Assembly (NCBI GenBank): GCA_035399665.1
Contig: DAOPJM010000004.1
Location: 28,678-92,677, forward strand
DNA length: 64,000 nucleotides
Direction of reading: 5' to 3'
DNA from: DAOPJM01 sp035399665
Lineage (GTDB): Bacteria > Bacillota > Clostridia > Christensenellales > CAG-138
The number at the start of each line of letters is the position of its first letter. The first letter of the stretch is position 1. Shown one piece after another: positions 16,861-24,619 of this stretch. Under the pieces are notes generated by a model. The model was not told where the DNA came from. It worked only from the letters and a program-made list of their open reading frames with translations, and searched no databases. A program made the translations under genes and the position numbers.

Positions 16861-18717
16861 ATGGCGAAACGCAGACGCAGACTGTTTCAACCGAGATTCT
16901 TTGTATTCTTAATTGCCGCGGCGGTATTGCTGACCGGCATTATCCTGCTGTCTTCGCTCGTTGTCGATAAAATCAAAGAGGCCAAGGCAAGGGAGAGCCT
17001 TACCCTGCCGCAGGCGGTCAACCCCATAGCCACCATTGATCCCGACGCCACGGCTGACCCTAACGCCACGGCCACGCCCGCGATAGGCGTTATCGCAACA
17101 CCCAATCCCCTGTCAGAGAGCGCGGTCTATACCGTGAGCGCGGCCGAGTCCGCAATAAGCACCAAGACGGGCTTTACGACCGAGATCAGAATCAACAACC
17201 TTGACGCGATATACTCCGACTATTCGGGCTTTTCCTCCCTATCCTTCCCCTATTACAGCAAGTACAGCACGACCGCGGGCGTCACCACCTTCGGCGGCAA
17301 CAACTACCGCAACAGCTTCTCCTACGGCACGGTGACCGTGGCTATGCAGAAGCTTTCCTCGGTTTGGACTGGCTCGATGGGTTCGCTCGGGGGCTTTGCG
17401 GGCGCAAGCTGGACGGGACAGCCGCTCATCGTGCAATGGAACTCGGAGGTTTTGCCGCTCTTGGGCGTTTCGACCACCTACAAGAGCACCGAAGGCTTCA
17501 CCGAGGTCATCTATCCCTCCGCCGACGGCAACATCTACTTTTACGAGCTGACTACGGGCAGTCAGACGCGCACACCCATAAACGTGGGAGTGTCGCTTAT
17601 GGGTACGGCGACTCTTGACCCCACGGGGCTTCCCATGCTATATGTCGGGCAGGGTGTGCAGGCCGAGAACAGCAGGGGAAATTTGGTCTCCTACGTCTAC
17701 GCGGTCAACCTAATCACGAATCAGGTTTGCTACACCTTTGGCGGCAAGGACTATTTCTCCCTGCGCGACGACTGGTGCGCCTACGATTCCTCGCCCCTGA
17801 TAATTAACGACACCATATTCATGCCCTGCGAAACGGGCGTGCTGTACACCATTAAGCTGAATACCAAGATGGACTGGACGGCGGGCACTATAAGCATAGA
17901 CCCCGGCGACAGGATAAAGCTGCGCTATAAGGGCAGCGGGTACTCCTCAACCTCCGAGACGGGCAAGCGCTGGTACGGCTTTGAGTCCTCCGCCGCGGCC
18001 TTCCGCAACTACCTCTACCTTGCCGACAACGGCGGGCGGCTCATGTGCATTGACATAAACAATATGACCCTGCAATTCGTAGTGGATTTAGGCGGAGACA
18101 CGGACGCTACGCCTGTGATTGAGGAGGACGGCGCCGCTAACACCGCCTACCTCTACACCGCCAATCAGACTATGACGCAGGACGCCTCGCTGCCATCGGG
18201 CTTCGGGGTCTGCACCGTGCGCAAGATAAACGCCTTGACGGGCGCGGTCGCATGGGCGCAGACGCAGGTTTGTTATGTCGGGGACGGTACGGTAAAATCG
18301 GGCTGCAGGTCCACGCCTCACATAGGCCATGGGCAGATAGGCAATCTTCTTATATGCTCCTTCTATGGCGCGGGTCTGGTATCGACCGCCGAGGACGGCA
18401 CGGTATCTTACAGCTACGGCGGGCGCATTGTGGCATATGACCGTTCCTCGGGCGCGATCGTCTGGAGTATAGATCAGCAGGGCGACGCCGATTACCTGTC
18501 CTCGCCGCTCGTTGTGTATACCGAAGCGGGAGCGGCATACCTCATAGCCTGCGACCGTGCGGGCGGAATCAAGCTCTATAACGCCGTTTCGGGGACGCTT
18601 CTGGACAGCTTCGACACCGGTTCGCGTATCGACGCCACGCCCGCCGCGTTCGGGAACTACATCGTGATAGCCACCTGCGGCTCCGTCCCCAAGGTGTACG
18701 GGCTGAAAATAAGTTAA
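16861..18717 (+). CDS. Membrane-anchored PQQ-like beta-propeller protein (paralogue of 50335-52140)
   Basis: Predicted extracytoplasmic protein of 618 residues. It has a basic start (MAKRRRRLFQPRFF), one signal-anchor helix (about 13-36), a low-complexity Ala/Thr/Pro/Asp stretch (about 58-85), then repeated blades of a PQQ-like quinoprotein propeller, for example WYGFESSAAAFRNYLYLADNGGRLMCIDI and GGRIVAYDRSSGAIVWSID. The ATG at 16861 has a GGAGGTG site; the longer reading frame upstream overlaps repeats and the promoter. It shares blocks such as GNNYRNSFSYG and SWTGQPLIVQW with the protein at 50335-52140. Propellers of this type are often scaffolds. No enzyme motif was found and the function is unknown. 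Confidence 0.8.
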   Translation: MAKRRRRLFQPRFFVFLIAAAVLLTGIILLSSLVVDKIKEAKARESLTLPQAVNPIATIDPDATADPNATATPAIGVIATPNPLSESAVYTVSAAESAISTKTGFTTEIRINNLDAIYSDYSGFSSLSFPYYSKYSTTAGVTTFGGNNYRNSFSYGTVTVAMQKLSSVWTGSMGSLGGFAGASWTGQPLIVQWNSEVLPLLGVSTTYKSTEGFTEVIYPSADGNIYFYELTTGSQTRTPINVGVSLMGTATLDPTGLPMLYVGQGVQAENSRGNLVSYVYAVNLITNQVCYTFGGKDYFSLRDDWCAYDSSPLIINDTIFMPCETGVLYTIKLNTKMDWTAGTISIDPGDRIKLRYKGSGYSSTSETGKRWYGFESSAAAFRNYLYLADNGGRLMCIDINNMTLQFVVDLGGDTDATPVIEEDGAANTAYLYTANQTMTQDASLPSGFGVCTVRKINALTGAVAWAQTQVCYVGDGTVKSGCRSTPHIGHGQIGNLLICSFYGAGLVSTAEDGTVSYSYGGRIVAYDRSSGAIVWSIDQQGDADYLSSPLVVYTEAGAAYLIACDRAGGIKLYNAVSGTLLDSFDTGSRIDATPAAFGNYIVIATCGSVPKVYGLKIS

Positions 18718-18763
18718 TGTAGGGACGGTTGGAAAGGCTGCATAGCTCCTTATTGTCATTATT

Positions 18764-18973
18764 CCGTCGTGAGCGCCCCTTGACTTTTATGCTTTCGGCA
18801 AGATCCTTCGCTGTTAGCTCAGGATGACAGCGGAGGTTGAAGGGCGAATAGGGAATAGAATTAAGAGCGGTTAAATCCTCACTGTCATCCTGAGGAGCGA
18901 CAGTGACGAAGGATCCTGAAACAAGCTTGCGGTGAAAAGAGCCGCTCCCCCGCTGCGGCAGGGTTCCCGCCGT
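18764..18973 (+). repeat. Bimodular inverted-repeat element, copy 2 (module b then a)
   Basis: Module b is at 18764-18828 (GAGCGCCCCTTGACTTTTAT ... CTCAGGATGAC), then a 62-bp linker, then module a at 18891-18973 (CTGTCATCCTGAGGAGCGAC ... CTCCCCCG). Linker and modules match copy 3 closely. It occupies most of the 303 bp between the propeller gene and deoB. The remaining 47 bp before deoB hold only its AAAGGA ribosome-binding site. Confidence 0.85.
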
Positions 18974-19020
18974 ACCACAATATCGCATTCAACGTGTTTA
19001 CATAGAAAGGACAAAAAACA

Positions 19021-20190
19021 ATGAAGAAACGTGTGATTCTTATCGTGCTTGACAGCGTGGGCATAGGCGCGCTTCCCGACGCCGCCGATTTCGGCGACGC
19101 GGGCGCGAATACCCTTGGCAACATCTACAAGGTGCGCGGACGCCTTGACATACCCAACATGGTCAGTATGGGCATAGGCGACATTACGGGCAGTCTGCTC
19201 CCCAAGTGCGACACGCCGATAGGCGCGTACGGCAAGTGCGCCGAGCGAACCCATGCCAAGGACACCACCTGCGGGCATTGGGAAATCTCCGGTCTTGCGC
19301 TTGATCAAGCCTTCAAGACCTTCCCGAACGGCTTCCCCCGCGAGTTCATGGACAAGTTTGAAAAGGCCGTGGGGCGCGGAACCTTGGGCAACTGCGTCGC
19401 AAGCGGCACGGAAATTATTCAGCGACTGGGCGACGAGCATGTCGCCACGGGCAAGCTCATAATCTACACCTCCGCCGACAGCGTGTTCCAGATTGCCGCG
19501 CACGAGGACGTAGTCCCCTTGGAGGAACTGTATCACATCTGCGAGACCGCGCGCGCCATGCTCACGGGCGACTACATGGTAGGCAGGGTTATAGCAAGGC
19601 CCTTCGTCGGCGCGAACGGTGAGTATACGCGCACCGAGAACCGCCGCGACTACGCGCTTGCACCCTTCAAGGACACCATTTTAGACGGGTTGACCAAGGA
19701 TGGGCTTGAGGTTATAGGCGTGGGCAAGATAGAGGACATCTTCTGTCATCGCGGAATCAGTGTGACCAACCACACCAAGAACAATTTCACGGGCATTGCC
19801 GCCACCGAGGAGTACATCAGAAGCGGCGAGGGCGATTTCGTGTTCGTCAACTTGGTTGACACGGACATGCTTTACGGGCATAGGAACAATGTAGAGGGCT
19901 ATGCAGGCGCGCTTGAATACTTTGACGGACACCTTGAGAGTATGCTCAAGGACCTGCGCGAGGGCGATATACTCATGATTACCGCCGACCACGGCTGCGA
20001 CCCCACCTATCCCGGCACCGACCATACCCGCGAGTATATACCCCTGCTCATCGCGGGTCAGGGCGTAAAGGCGGGCGTGAACCTTGGGATACGCTCCACC
20101 TTCGCGGACATCGGCTCCACGGTGTACGATTACCTCACGGGCAAGACTTGGCGTGAGGGCAGCTCCTTTTTGAAGGATATTGAAAAGTAG
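19021..20190 (+). CDS. deoB: Phosphopentomutase
   Basis: Interconverts ribose 1-phosphate and ribose 5-phosphate (and the deoxy forms) in nucleoside breakdown. The 389-residue length is standard for the alkaline-phosphatase superfamily DeoB. Metal and active-site motifs: LDSVGIGALPDAADFGDAG at the start, the phosphate-accepting Thr region ANTLGNI, and the late metal-ligand segments NLVDTDMLYGHRN and ITADHGCDPTYPGTDHTREY. It stands alone between two copies of the inverted-repeat element. With the secreted nucleotidase, the nucleoside kinase and rpiB it forms a route from external nucleotides to pentose phosphate. Confidence 0.97.
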   Translation: MKKRVILIVLDSVGIGALPDAADFGDAGANTLGNIYKVRGRLDIPNMVSMGIGDITGSLLPKCDTPIGAYGKCAERTHAKDTTCGHWEISGLALDQAFKTFPNGFPREFMDKFEKAVGRGTLGNCVASGTEIIQRLGDEHVATGKLIIYTSADSVFQIAAHEDVVPLEELYHICETARAMLTGDYMVGRVIARPFVGANGEYTRTENRRDYALAPFKDTILDGLTKDGLEVIGVGKIEDIFCHRGISVTNHTKNNFTGIAATEEYIRSGEGDFVFVNLVDTDMLYGHRNNVEGYAGALEYFDGHLESMLKDLREGDILMITADHGCDPTYPGTDHTREYIPLLIAGQGVKAGVNLGIRSTFADIGSTVYDYLTGKTWREGSSFLKDIEK

Positions 20191-20237
20191 GGGCGGATAC
20201 CATCCGCCGTTTGTGACAAGCGCGTCCGCTTGTGGCA

Positions 20238-20432
20238 GGGTTCCCGCCGTGAGCGCCCCTTGACTTTTATGCTTTCGGCAAGATCCTTCGCTGTTAGCTC
20301 AGGATGACGGCGGAGGTTGAAGGGCGAATAGAAAATAGACTTGAGAGCGGCTAAATCCCCACTGTCATCCTGAGGAGCGACAGTGACGAAGGATCTTGAA
20401 ACAGGCTTGCGGTGAAAAGTCCCGCTCCCCCG
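20238..20432 (+). repeat. Bimodular inverted-repeat element, copy 3 (module b then a)
   Basis: Same order as copy 2: module b (about 20238-20308), a 52-bp linker almost identical to that of copy 2, and module a (20361-20432). It is flanked by near-identical 19-bp direct repeats at 20211-20229 and 20433-20451 (17 of 19 bases alike, TTG-GACAAGCGCGT core). It fills most of the 313 bp between deoB and phzF. A GGAGGA ribosome-binding site follows just before phzF. Confidence 0.85.
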
Positions 20433-20503
20433 TTGCGACAAGCGCGTTCGCCAACCTTACGGCATAAGCTTACAGAGAATTACCCATTAAGGAGGACAGC
20501 CCC

Positions 20504-21367
20504 ATGCGAATATTCGTGGCCGACGCTTTCACGGACAAGCCCTTTTGCGGCAATCAAGCCGCCGTTGTGCCGCTCGGCAGGGAGCCTTTCCCCTCCGATG
20601 AGCTTATGCAGAGCATTGCCGCCGAGATGAAGCACTCCGAGACCGCCTTTGTGCGCCGTTTGGGTCAGGGCGGGTACGCTCTGCGCTTCTTCACCCCAAA
20701 GGGCGAGGTAGAGCTTTGCGGTCATGCCACCGTCGCGGCGTTCACCGTGTTGCGCGAGCTGCGCGGACTACCGAGGGGCGACTGCGAGGCCGTCACTAAG
20801 GCGGGCGCGATAAGGGTCAGCGTCGATGCGCACACCGTTTGGCTGGACATGGCCGACGCGCAGGTAGTCCGAAAGCTCGACCCCGACGAATGCTCCGCGC
20901 TGTACTCGGCCTACGGGCTGCCGCTCTCCTGCCGCCCCTTGGAGCTTGAGCCGGTCATAGTCAACGTAGGTCTTTCCGATGTTATCATGCCGGTGTCAAG
21001 CAAGGCCGTTCTCCTGTCCGCGGTGCAGAACGAGGAAGCGGTTTCGGCGTTATCTCTAAAATGGGGAGTGACGGGCGTGCATATGTACGCGCTTGACGAG
21101 GGCGCGTTCACGGCGCGCTGCCGCAACTTCGCGCCGCTCTACGGCATCATTGAGGAGTGCGCCACAGGCACCTCGAACGGCGGGCTTACCCAATATCTTT
21201 ACACGAAGGGACTTATCGCCTTGAACGAGGTCAACAGCTTTTTGCAGGGCGAGAGCATGGGTCGTCCCTCCGTTGTCGAAAGCCGAATAGAGCTTGTGCG
21301 GGACAGAGCGACCCTCAGGGTGGGCGGCTCGGCCGTTATCACCTTGGAGGGCGAGCTAAAGCTTTAG
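20504..21367 (+). CDS. PhzF family epimerase/isomerase
   Basis: Soluble protein of 287 residues with the two-lobed diaminopimelate-epimerase-like fold of the PhzF family. It has VADAFTDKPFCGNQAAVV at the start, the catalytic-type glutamate in MKHSETAFV near residue 45, LCGHATVAA near 72, and CATGTSNGGLTQYL near 218. PhzF proper isomerises a phenazine precursor, but no phenazine genes are here, and most members of the family have unknown substrates. ATG with a strong GGAGGA site. Single-gene unit; no terminator was recognised downstream. Confidence 0.9.
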   Translation: MRIFVADAFTDKPFCGNQAAVVPLGREPFPSDELMQSIAAEMKHSETAFVRRLGQGGYALRFFTPKGEVELCGHATVAAFTVLRELRGLPRGDCEAVTKAGAIRVSVDAHTVWLDMADAQVVRKLDPDECSALYSAYGLPLSCRPLELEPVIVNVGLSDVIMPVSSKAVLLSAVQNEEAVSALSLKWGVTGVHMYALDEGAFTARCRNFAPLYGIIEECATGTSNGGLTQYLYTKGLIALNEVNSFLQGESMGRPSVVESRIELVRDRATLRVGGSAVITLEGELKL

Positions 21368-21417
21368 CGTACCATATAAAAAGCCATGCGGCGTGCGCTG
21401 CAATCTTGGAATTTTAC

Positions 21418-21445
21418 TTGCGGTCATGGCTTGTTATGCTATAAT
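21418..21445 (+). promoter_or_regulatory. Predicted promoter of the DUF4349 lipoprotein gene
   Basis: TTGCGG, 16-bp spacer, TATAAT, with a GGGGGA ribosome-binding site before the ATG at 21476. Confidence 0.6.
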
Positions 21446-21475
21446 AATTAAAGCAATCTGAAGTTTGGGGGATCA

Positions 21476-22567
21476 ATGAAAAGAATCGTTTCCATCATCA
21501 TAGTTTTACTCCTTGCGCTGACCCTGTGCGGCTGCTCCTTTGAGACCGCAAACACGCAGTACCGCACAACCTTCACGGTGGTGAACGAGTCGGACTTCGC
21601 CGCGATACCCTTCACCGACCCCAACTCGGTAAGGCGGGTGATGTACGCCTTTGGAACGGTCAACTTCACCGAGGATGTGCAGGCCTTCACCGCGCTTTGC
21701 GAGGAGCTTGACGGCTATGTCTACGATTCAGTGGTTCAGACCGACGCAAGGAGCAGCGCGGAGATGATACTGCGCATCCCTCATGAGAGCGCGGACGCCT
21801 TTCTTGCCGCCCTTGAAACCGAGACCGACACTCGCATTCGCCTGTATTACAGCGACGACAATGGCGACGTCACGACGGAGCTGGAGCTTGCCCAAAGCTC
21901 GGTCAAGTCCAAGCAGGCCGCGACAGAAAACCTTCAACGCATAATCGAAACCACAAGCTCCGCCGCCGAGCTGATGAGCGCGGAAAACTCCTTGGAATCG
22001 CTGAACCGCGAGATAAGCGAGCTAAACTCCGAGATTGCCGCCTATGAGGTAATGCTTCGGTACGCGAGCTTCGTTCTGATAGTTCGCGCCCCCACGCTTG
22101 AATCCCTCTCCACGGGCGAGGGGCAGCTTGTCAATATAAACGAGACGAGCGGCTTAGGCGGCTTTCTGCTGTTTCTGCGGCGGAATCTCAAATACGTCGC
22201 CATAATCGGGGCCTTGCTGCTTGTAGTCATAGGCGCGGTTGTAATGACCGAGATTAAGCGCAGACGGGACGCCAAACGCCGCCGCAGAAAGCGCCGCATC
22301 CACAGCGAAAGTCCCTCCGACGTGCAGCAGTGGCAGCACAGCGAGGCTTCACACTCATCTTCGGAGCAGCATCACCATCACCATGAGGACTTCTCCAACG
22401 AAACCGGCCCCATCTACTGGGCGGACGGTAAAATGCTGAACTCCGTCACGGCGAGGGGCGCGGATACGGCCGCTGTGAACAGCGACTGTGCAAACAGCGG
22501 TTCGGACAGCATCGACAAGCAAAAGCCCGAACGGGAACCAAACGATGAATCGGGAAAAGAAGAGTAA
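21476..22567 (+). CDS. DUF4349-type lipoprotein with coiled coil and C-terminal membrane helix
   Basis: Predicted lipoprotein of 363 residues. It has a signal peptide with lipobox LCGC (Cys about 20), an extracytoplasmic alpha/beta domain with a long coiled coil (about 140-195), a transmembrane helix (about 233-260), then a cytosolic tail rich in Arg/Lys, Ser and His, including a HHHHHED cluster. The domain order matches DUF4349 proteins, which are common in Firmicutes and of unknown function. It overlaps the next gene by 23 bp in another frame, so the two are probably co-translated. The His cluster might bind metal, but that is a guess. Confidence 0.75.
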   Translation: MKRIVSIIIVLLLALTLCGCSFETANTQYRTTFTVVNESDFAAIPFTDPNSVRRVMYAFGTVNFTEDVQAFTALCEELDGYVYDSVVQTDARSSAEMILRIPHESADAFLAALETETDTRIRLYYSDDNGDVTTELELAQSSVKSKQAATENLQRIIETTSSAAELMSAENSLESLNREISELNSEIAAYEVMLRYASFVLIVRAPTLESLSTGEGQLVNINETSGLGGFLLFLRRNLKYVAIIGALLLVVIGAVVMTEIKRRRDAKRRRRKRRIHSESPSDVQQWQHSEASHSSSEQHHHHHEDFSNETGPIYWADGKMLNSVTARGADTAAVNSDCANSGSDSIDKQKPEREPNDESGKEE

Positions 22568-23738
22568 GTCCCCCGACAAACGCCGCCGCCTGCTTTTCGG
22601 TACGCGCTTTGGGCCGTGGCTTAGTGTGCTTCTGTGCCTTGCGCTGCTTGTCGGCGCGGGGCTTTTGTTCTACTATTTCGGGCTGCCCTTCTGCAAGACC
22701 GTCATCAATATGAAACCCGACCTAAGCTCCTGCATAGCTAAAGAGCCTGAGCCCTCCGCGGAGCCAACCGCCAAACCCACGGCCGTACCCACCGAAATCC
22801 CCGGCATAGCCCACGCGCTCTACGGCTGTAACCTTGCCTCGGCGCAGGTGGAGGTCATCATACCCGAATATCAGTATCTTGCCGACTACGGCATAGTTGA
22901 CAACACCCTCTATTTCGTGGGCGGCAACTACACCCAGGACGGCACGGCGGCGTTTGTCTGCCTGCTCCTGTACAACCTTGAAAGCAGGTCAACAGAGTAC
23001 CTCAAGCTTCCCTTGGAGTACAAGAGCCTGCGCGGTATTGCGGTGTCCCATGGCTGGATATGCTACGCCGATGTAATGGCGGCGGGCGGCGGCAGGCTTA
23101 TGGCGTACAACAGGGCAAGCGGCGAGGCTGTCATGATAAAAACCCTGCACTTGGGTATTCCGAGGCTTGCGCTTTGGGAGAATTACCTTTGCTTTGTTGA
23201 ACGCAGCGGCAGCACCCGCGACAAGCTCTATGTAATCGATCTTGAAACCATGGAGCATGTCACGCTGGAGATATTCAACAGCTCGGACTATGCGCTGTCC
23301 GCGCCCTGCATGGCGGGGGGTGCGCTCGTCTATGCCGACCCCAACGGGCTTTTGACCACGCTTGACCTTGAAACGGGCGACATTGAAAGGCTCGACTGCG
23401 GAATGTACATCCATGACCCCAAGACAAACGGAGAGCTTACCGCTTATCTTTCGGGCAGCCACGGGGAGGACACCGGGCTGTACTATCTTGATGTGAATGA
23501 CAAGCCCGTCCTTGTCGCAGAGGGTGTGGTGGACTTTGCCGTGGGCGAGGACTTCATAGCCTATGAGTGCCTTGATAAGGTTTTCGTGTATTTCGTGTCG
23601 GACGGGGCGACCTTCTGCATCACCCGCAGCGACGAGCAGGCGCAGCTTTTGACGGCGGGCGGGGAGTATGTCTGCTATATGGATGTGACTTGGCGCGACA
23701 AGGACATCACGGAGTTTATGAACGTTATTAACCCATAA
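22545..23738 (+). CDS. Membrane-anchored beta-propeller-like protein of unknown function
   Basis: Protein of 397 residues. It has a short basic cytosolic start (MNREKKSKSPDKRRR), one signal-anchor helix (about 25-47), a Pro/Thr/Glu linker (about 66-85), then repeats of about 40-50 residues with propeller character, for example GGRLMAYNRASGEAVMIK, KLYVIDLETMEHVTLE and GLLTTLDLETGDIERLD. The ATG at 22545 was preferred because it begins just inside the end of the preceding gene and gives a normal signal anchor; an upstream in-frame codon would extend further into that gene. It resembles DUF5050-like propellers. Function not recognised. Confidence 0.7.
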   Translation: MNREKKSKSPDKRRRLLFGTRFGPWLSVLLCLALLVGAGLLFYYFGLPFCKTVINMKPDLSSCIAKEPEPSAEPTAKPTAVPTEIPGIAHALYGCNLASAQVEVIIPEYQYLADYGIVDNTLYFVGGNYTQDGTAAFVCLLLYNLESRSTEYLKLPLEYKSLRGIAVSHGWICYADVMAAGGGRLMAYNRASGEAVMIKTLHLGIPRLALWENYLCFVERSGSTRDKLYVIDLETMEHVTLEIFNSSDYALSAPCMAGGALVYADPNGLLTTLDLETGDIERLDCGMYIHDPKTNGELTAYLSGSHGEDTGLYYLDVNDKPVLVAEGVVDFAVGEDFIAYECLDKVFVYFVSDGATFCITRSDEQAQLLTAGGEYVCYMDVTWRDKDITEFMNVINP

Positions 23739-23788
23739 AAGGAGATAACAAAGACCCCGAAGTGTCGGGGGCAAAGGAGGAGCAATCG

Positions 23789-24280
23789 ATGTTTAGGCCA
23801 ATGCGAAGAAAGCTGCAGGTTCTGTCTGTGGAGGAAACCGTTGATATACTCAATCGGAATACGGCGGGTACGCTCGCGCTGTCGGGCGACGACGGGTATC
23901 CGTACTCCGTGCCGATGAGCTATGCGTATCAGGACGGCAAAATCTTCTTTCACTGCGCAAAGACGGGTCACAAGATGGACGCCGTTAAAGCCTGCGACAA
24001 GGCCTCTTTTTGTGTTATCGACAGGGATGAGGTCATGCCAGAGAAATACACCACCCTGTTTCAAAGCGTAATCGCGTTCGGAAGGATACGAGTGGTGGAC
24101 GACCCTGACGAACGGCTTGCCGCGCTGAAGCTCTTAGGGGAAAAATACAGCACCAATTCCGAGGAGGAGCTAAAGCGGCATATAGACGGACGGCTTTCAG
24201 CCGTGGCCGTTCTTGAGCTTGACATAGAACACATGAGCGGCAAGGAAGGCTTTGAGCTTGTGAGGATGCGTCAGGCATAG
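23789..24280 (+). CDS. Pyridoxamine 5'-phosphate oxidase-like flavin-binding protein
   Basis: Small cytosolic split-barrel flavoprotein of 163 residues, of the family that includes NimA-type nitroreductases. Motifs: GTLALSGDDGYPYSVPMSYAY near residue 30, KIFFHCAKTGHKMDAVKA near 53, and VIDRDEVMPEKYTTLFQSVIAFGRI near 80. The ATG at 23789 has a perfect AAAGGAGG site 8 bp upstream, so it is chosen over the earlier in-frame codon at 23762. A small GC hairpin (23754-23770) lies just before the ribosome-binding site. It follows the propeller gene by 50 bp. The substrate is unknown. Confidence 0.85.
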   Translation: MFRPMRRKLQVLSVEETVDILNRNTAGTLALSGDDGYPYSVPMSYAYQDGKIFFHCAKTGHKMDAVKACDKASFCVIDRDEVMPEKYTTLFQSVIAFGRIRVVDDPDERLAALKLLGEKYSTNSEEELKRHIDGRLSAVAVLELDIEHMSGKEGFELVRMRQA

Positions 24281-24340
24281 GGCTGCAAAAAAGCTGAAGC
24301 GTTGTGAACACGCTCACCCGTCCAAGTTCTTTAATTCCAT

Positions 24341-24375
24341 AAAGCAAAAGCAACGGCGGCATTTGCTTTTTGTTG
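24341..24375 (+). terminator. Possible rho-independent terminator
   Basis: AAAGCAAA / TTTGCTTT stem with a 13-base loop, followed by a T-rich run, 60 bp after the flavoprotein gene. The stem is AT-rich, so the call is moderate. Confidence 0.5.
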
Positions 24376-24417
24376 TTAGCTTTTGAAATCTTGGGGCAAG
24401 AAATATGTTGTCCGCTA

Positions 24418-24446
24418 TTGACTTTTGTTTCGGATACACTTAAAAT
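24418..24446 (+). promoter_or_regulatory. Predicted upstream promoter (P1) of rny
   Basis: TTGACT, 17-bp spacer, TAAAAT, about 175 bp before the rny start. A CATACAC-CGCT-GTGTATG dyad (24460-24477) lies just downstream in the leader. Confidence 0.55.
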
Positions 24447-24503
24447 ATACAGGAGTAATCATACACCGCTGTGTATGTTCATAGATAGACTGAAAAAATT
24501 AGC

Positions 24504-24536
24504 TTGACAAGAGCGTACAGAGTACGCTCATGATAT
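24504..24536 (+). promoter_or_regulatory. TTGACA box with perfect dyad, possible repressor or activator site upstream of rny
   Basis: TTGACA (24504-24509) is followed at once by the perfect inverted repeat GAGCGTAC-AGA-GTACGCTC (24511-24529) and then TGATAT (24531-24536), giving a 21-bp spacer. That is too long for an ordinary promoter. A dyad inside an over-long spacer is typical of MerR-family control; TetR-type operators can look similar. No regulator gene lies next to it. Confidence 0.5.
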
Positions 24537-24619
24537 ACAAGTACAGTTCTATAAGCCCTTTTTATGAGCAGTGGATCAGCCGTGTTTTGTGTTGCATTAT
24601 CATAGATTGGAGCTGGATT

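Noticed and set aside
20504..21367. Phenazine biosynthesis
   Set aside because: Only a PhzF-fold protein is present, with no other phenazine gene; the family is broad and mostly unrelated to phenazines.
24530..24619. N-terminal extension of RNase Y
   Set aside because: It adds 30 residues without family support and runs over the tail of the dyad and promoter-like region; the ATG at 24620 gives the usual membrane anchor.
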